From positions 1 through 64,000 of the forward strand of contig CAIPYV010000067.1 in NCBI GenBank assembly GCA_903869365.1: DNA of 64,000 nt, written 5' to 3'. Origin of the DNA: an uncultured Chlorobiaceae bacterium. Its GTDB lineage: Bacteria; Bacteroidota; Chlorobiia; Chlorobiales; Chlorobiaceae. Below, piece after piece: positions 59,716 through 64,000 of this stretch. Both the position numbers and the translations under genes were made by a program. Under the pieces are notes generated by a model. That model was given only the letters and a program-made list of their open reading frames with translations. It did not search any database and was not told the DNA's origin. The stretch's first letter is position 1. Each line of letters opens with the position of its first letter.

Positions 59716-62286
59716 TTAATACGTTGTTCCCTTCACAGTTCTGACGCTGACATCGCTCCATGGGGCTTTAAGGCCTATCTGGACAGCATAGCTTCGGAAC
59801 TGCCCGAAAGGAATCCACTGAAAACTCATCTGCCAGCAATGAAGATCCCGATTGAGCTGCAGCATTGGAAAAACAACCTTATTGTTCTGAAGATCATACC
59901 CTGTATTCAACACCATCTGCCACTCTTTTGATAACGACTCCTTGGCTGATGCGTTGATCAGAGTGGTCGTCACTGGCTGCAGTGGATTGCTTTTGTCTGA
60001 TTGCAGAAAGAGGGAGAACTGGAACTGCCAGGGCTGGCGGTAATCAATGGTTCTGAAATACTCCGTATTGAAGCGCTCAAGGAACATTGATTGTGCGTTA
60101 TTGGGAATATAAGGTGGAACGGGAGGTGATAGCAGAGGCTCGGACGAAGAAGAGGCTTCACTGCTGCCCTGAATACTCAGACTCATGTTGAGGAATCCCT
60201 TGATAAAGCGAAACACGCCTGTTCCAACCTCACTGTTGAGACGGTTGATCCTCTCACCGGTCAGTGAATCATAACTGTAAAGATCATACATGGTACCTGC
60301 ACTGAAAAGAAGGCTGGGCGACAGGACATTGCTCGCAGCGGTCAGGGTCAGTGGTGCAAAATGAATGGCTTCGGCATTAAAATTATACGATGTCGAAGCG
60401 TTTACAGAGAAAAGCTGCAGCGTCTGTTCTCCCCTTACTCGGCCTTGAACAAGATTTTTCAGAGCAATACCAACCGTACTCTGCCCTGCAGGCTCACCGG
60501 CATAAGGGGTATTATTGAAACGGACAAAGAGCTGAGAATCGGTCCAGTCATAGACATTCCCATAGGAGTTATAAACGGTGCCTGAAAACGGCGGATTCCA
60601 GAGATAGCTGATGGCTGGAATAAAGGTATGGCGCAACGCGTTGAGGCCGAAAAGAGAATCAAGAAATCCTGTTTCAAGAGTACCGTAGAGCCGTGTTGTT
60701 GCATCGACAGCAAAAACTGTTGTTGAAACATCCTTATTCGTAACATCCGAAGAGAGCGAATGGATAAAGGTCAGGCTGGGATTGACATTGAAATGATGAA
60801 ACAGGGTTGATTGCATCCGGAACGGAATAACCACGCTTGTACCACTACGGGTATAGGTATAGAGTCCTGATACAGGATCTGAGGCCTGCAGGATGACCCC
60901 TTGTGTAAAGAGTACCTTGTATCCATCGGAAAATTCACGGTAGTACCCCAACTCAACATTGGCCTGTGCTGCATATCCGGATGAAGTAACCGCACTCTGC
61001 GAAGTAGAAGAGCCGCTGAAGGAAGCACCGGTGGAGAGTGAAACATCCGATCTCCAGTCATCAGTTGCGAATGCGGAACGAAAAGGATAGAGGCGATTCT
61101 GATAGAACGATGCGTCAAAAGTCTGCGTTGCGTCAAGAGTACTCAAATCTTCAGAACGATTGTAGGTCAGTGCCGCTATGCCGTTCTCATCGTTGAAAGT
61201 TTTTGCCAGAGCAGCACGGGCATTGGACTGCTGGTTCAACATGGTAATCGAATTCAGTGAATTCAGATCGTAGCCCTGCGGCGGACCCTGCAGCTGAACG
61301 TTGACATCAAGCCGGGTTGAAGAATCAAAAACCTGGTTGTGCATGAATTTTGCATTCCAGTCACTGTAGAGTGGATACTCCTTGTACTCCCCCGATATCT
61401 CCCCTGAAAACATATTGCTCTTTTTATAGCGAAACCTTTCACCGAGGCGCCAGCTTCCATTGACCGATATGTCCCCATCAGACCTGAAATCTAAAAAATC
61501 GTTTATGGCCCAGAAATAGCCGAGATTCGACAATGAGTAACCCGTATCACTGTTGTTGCCGATACGAGGCATCAAAAAACCTGACGATCGACTCTCCTTT
61601 AAGGGAAAAACCATATAAGGCAGCGCCAGAATGGGGATGGCAGGGAGACGCCCTGAAAAAATCTCCGGCCTGATATACATGATCAACGGTTTTGCAATGA
61701 TCCGTTGGTCAGGAATAATGGTCATCTGAGAGGAAGAAAACCAGTAATGAGGAGAAAGATCATCGCAGGTCGTAAACGTACCATCCTGGATGTTCATCTC
61801 ACCATTTTCCATCCTTGTTACATGCTCTCCACTGAATATGACCTGATTGGAAGAGGATAACACATTGGTCGTCTCTCCCCGTTTTGTTTTAAAATTATAG
61901 CTCATGGTTTCCGCATTGAAACTCCCCTGCCGATCAGTGAAAACAGCAGGTTCTGCAACCTTTTTCGACGAGTCGGCAATGCCGTAGGCATGAAACAGCG
62001 AGGTTTCAAGATCAATAACTATCTTCGGGGCTTTTACATTGGTCTCTTCATTATCAATACGGGCTTTCCCCCACAACTCCATGTTCCGCCTGTCGAGATT
62101 ATAGATAACCGAATCCTTTGCCGTATAGAATACGGTGCTTTTGAGGCTGCCTGTCCCGGAAAGCGAATCGAGCGGTACGGTTTTGTTACTGGCAGCATGA
62201 CCCACCCCCACAAAAATGAGAGAGAGTGCTACAATAAAGAGACAGAAAATGGACGCTATCAAGGTTTGTCGCATAGTAAACGTCAA
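59716..62286 (-). CDS. lptD: LPS-assembly protein LptD / OstA-like outer membrane protein
   Basis: 856 aa; signal sequence, VIYNLDRRNMELWGKARIDNEETNVKAPKIVIDLETSLFHAYG (OstA domain), FPLKESRSSGFLMPRIG, beta-barrel-like C-terminus. Confidence 0.85.
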   Translation of the reverse strand: MTFTMRQTLIASIFCLFIVALSLIFVGVGHAASNKTVPLDSLSGTGSLKSTVFYTAKDSVIYNLDRRNMELWGKARIDNEETNVKAPKIVIDLETSLFHAYGIADSSKKVAEPAVFTDRQGSFNAETMSYNFKTKRGETTNVLSSSNQVIFSGEHVTRMENGEMNIQDGTFTTCDDLSPHYWFSSSQMTIIPDQRIIAKPLIMYIRPEIFSGRLPAIPILALPYMVFPLKESRSSGFLMPRIGNNSDTGYSLSNLGYFWAINDFLDFRSDGDISVNGSWRLGERFRYKKSNMFSGEISGEYKEYPLYSDWNAKFMHNQVFDSSTRLDVNVQLQGPPQGYDLNSLNSITMLNQQSNARAALAKTFNDENGIAALTYNRSEDLSTLDATQTFDASFYQNRLYPFRSAFATDDWRSDVSLSTGASFSGSSTSQSAVTSSGYAAQANVELGYYREFSDGYKVLFTQGVILQASDPVSGLYTYTRSGTSVVIPFRMQSTLFHHFNVNPSLTFIHSLSSDVTNKDVSTTVFAVDATTRLYGTLETGFLDSLFGLNALRHTFIPAISYLWNPPFSGTVYNSYGNVYDWTDSQLFVRFNNTPYAGEPAGQSTVGIALKNLVQGRVRGEQTLQLFSVNASTSYNFNAEAIHFAPLTLTAASNVLSPSLLFSAGTMYDLYSYDSLTGERINRLNSEVGTGVFRFIKGFLNMSLSIQGSSEASSSSEPLLSPPVPPYIPNNAQSMFLERFNTEYFRTIDYRQPWQFQFSLFLQSDKSNPLQPVTTTLINASAKESLSKEWQMVLNTGYDLQNNKVVFPMLQLNRDLHCWQMSFQWIPFGQFRSYAVQIGLKAPWSDVSVRTVKGTTY

Positions 62287-62390
62287 GGCAGTAATACTCC
62301 GCTAAAGTATTGTGATGGTCAGTATCAAAAGAGATTTTGAGAATTTACAACGAAAAGGAAGAACATACTCAATGAGTTTGCAGAGAGCAA

Positions 62391-62608
62391 AATATAGAAT
62401 CCTACTCTAACAAAACGCAGTATTTCGATGAGGTTCCTCAGGTGACACAGGAGTTCTATATTGGAGGATACCAGCCGGCACAAAAGTGGCTGAAAGACCG
62501 TAACAGGTTCTCAGCTTTGAAGATGTGCGGCACTACCAGAGAATCATTGTGGCTTTATGTGAGAGTGACCGGATTATGAAGGTGATTGATGCTGTGGATT
62601 TTGAATAG
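62391..62608 (+). pseudogene. C-terminal remnant of a type ISP/N6-methylase-type restriction-modification enzyme
   Basis: NKTQYFDEVPQVTQEFYIGGYQPAQKWLKDRN, then +1/-1 shifted SFEDVRHYQRIIVALCESDRIMKVIDAVDFE*. Matches the conserved WxFxIGGYQxxxKWLKDRKGR...SFEDIxHYQKII C-terminus. Confidence 0.7.
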
Positions 62609-62803
62609 GAGTGGTGGGGGGAAAAATTGATCTGGATGATTTTTGAGAGCAGGCGTAATGGTTTTTCAATTGTGTAACATTTTATACTGAATATTATTTG
62701 TAACCTTAATCATGAGTTGGTGATTACGCCAGAGTCGCTCATACGTGATATCTGTGAATATTTTTTGTTACAGGATTTTCTACCCTAAACTCTGTTACAT
62801 ATT

Positions 62804-63025
62804 ATGCCTGATACAGCGCAATGGCCAAAGACGATTGATGATGCGGTTGAGCGTATTCTTGCCTCCATGAGTGAAGAGGAGAAAAGTGATCTCAGAGACA
62901 CACACAAAAGTGAATTGATCAATTGGCATAATGCTTTTGAAAGCCTTTTTTTTCTTAATGACCCTGATGAGGCGTCAGGGTTCATCATAGAAGAGGCATG
63001 GAAACGGCTGAATAGCACCAATTGA
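62804..63025 (+). CDS. Hypothetical protein (73 aa)
   Basis: MPDTAQWPKTIDDAVERILASMSEEEKSDLRDTHKSELINWHNAFESLFFLNDPDEASGFIIEEAWKRLNSTN; resembles DUF6794-like small proteins. Confidence 0.55.
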   Translation: MPDTAQWPKTIDDAVERILASMSEEEKSDLRDTHKSELINWHNAFESLFFLNDPDEASGFIIEEAWKRLNSTN

Positions 63026-63041
63026 CCTTGACCCTTTTCCC

Positions 63042-63095
63042 TGTCATCCCGACCGTTCCCCTCTATCATCCCGAAGAATTGAGGGATCTCTTTTT
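63042..63095. repeat. Short TCATCCCGA-type intergenic repeat
   Basis: tgtcatcccgaccg...tatcatcccgaagaattgagggatctc contains two copies of TCATCCCGA. Confidence 0.5.
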
Positions 63096-63144
63096 AACAA
63101 CACTCCATCGTCCTTTCAATTCACCACAAAGAATCGAGCAGATT

Positions 63145-63429
63145 ATGGCAAAGCAACAGATTGATGCAGCATTCAGCAACATCCTCCATGTTCTGAAAAC
63201 CATATTTCCGCTTACTATTGGCATGTTTATTGGCGTCCTTGGTGGAGTGAGTTTAAGTTATATAGACGACAAAGCAAAAGTATCAAATCACCCAAAACCA
63301 TTTTTACAATCAAGACCATCCGTCCGTCACCCCGACACCTCCAGCAGTAATAATCCTCTCATTTATCCGCCAGTAATTCAGGAAAAAAGCTCTTCATCGG
63401 TAATGAACAGGAAAAAGTTACATAATTGA
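63145..63429 (+). CDS. Hypothetical protein with one TM segment
   Basis: MAKQQIDAAFSNILHVLKTIFPLTIGMFIGVLGGVSLSYIDDKAK...; true start probably ATG 63145 rather than 63022. Confidence 0.45.
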   Translation: MAKQQIDAAFSNILHVLKTIFPLTIGMFIGVLGGVSLSYIDDKAKVSNHPKPFLQSRPSVRHPDTSSSNNPLIYPPVIQEKSSSSVMNRKKLHN

Positions 63430-63736
63430 ATTTTCTACGCTCATCATATTTGTAATGACAAGTATGAACGATAGAATTGTATTGAATATTTACAATTCCG
63501 CAACACTTCTGTAACAATTTCTTAATAAAGCACTTTGTATCTTCACTGAGTATTTTTCTAATACAAAGAGTTATTCATTTGTTGTATTTCTACGACATTA
63601 AAAATTCACATTATCTTCACAAAAAAAGAGGTTACGTTATCGGTATTATAAACGGACAGTAAATGTATTGCAGAATAATACATCTAATAAAGACATAGTA
63701 ATTAGTAAATATAATTAAACTTTAAGGAGGTGATTA

Positions 63737-64000
63737 GTGCAGCGGGCAAAAGTAAATCGTTTTAAACAAAAGTGTACCCAGGCTAAACCATTTGTTTTGG
63801 CAGCAGTCTCATTAAGTCTTATCACTCCCTTGAATTTGCATGCTGAAACAGCAACTGATTTGGGGACTGTTGGCACTCAAGGAGGAAATGGCACTGTTTC
63901 TGCTGTTGCTCCTGCTCAAGCCTCTCTTCAAGCTACTCAGCCACAGGCAGTTATTGATCGGACTTTTTTTGAAGATGCAAAGTCGCCTGTTGCTGATTTT
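63737..64000 (+). CDS. N-terminus of an exported protein, probably a TonB-dependent outer-membrane receptor (truncated by window end)
   Basis: Strong RBS aaggaggtgatt, GTG start; MQRAKVNRFKQKCTQAKPFVLAAVSLSLITPLNLHAETATDLGTVGTQGGNGTVSAVAPAQ. Confidence 0.55.
   Translation, partial: MQRAKVNRFKQKCTQAKPFVLAAVSLSLITPLNLHAETATDLGTVGTQGGNGTVSAVAPAQASLQATQPQAVIDRTFFEDAKSPVADF

Overview
The window is 64 kb of a bacterial chromosome. Gene content and gene style (class II RNR, pyruvoyl-dependent ArgDC, bacillithiol synthase BshA, NadA/B/E, MreB separate from MreCD) suggest a green sulfur bacterium (Chlorobiaceae). That taxonomic call is inference. The left 13.3 kb is an accessory/defence region. It contains the 3' end of a group II intron abutting a broken MNT-type nucleotidyltransferase, a ParD-like/RelE pair, a complete four-gene Wadjet (JetABCD) SMC-type anti-plasmid system, and relics of a PIN toxin and a YgiT/MqsA-like zinc-finger antitoxin. 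After nrdJ come an internally deleted pheS fragment, a second toxin-antitoxin pair, and a pepD/nucleotidyltransferase chimeric pseudogene. The remaining ~50 kb is mostly housekeeping: nadA, mreCD-mrdA, smpB, tyrS, pdaD, nadB, nadE, murA, four tRNAs, acnB, queA, hisD, mreB, bshA, trpA, queC, groESL with a perfect CIRCE operator, uvrA, lptD. The most interesting items are: the Wadjet island with its layered TA debris; a YgiT-type relic whose zinc-ligand Cys codon is TGA; two mosaic pseudogenes; a pentapeptide-repeat membrane protein overlapping a secreted S1/P1-PLC-like protein; an SRPBCC-SDR-SRPBCC cluster; an orphan GroES-like protein without CIRCE; palindromic TATAGG intergenic DNA; and a type ISP-like R-M remnant. 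No clearly undescribed complete system could be proven from sequence alone.
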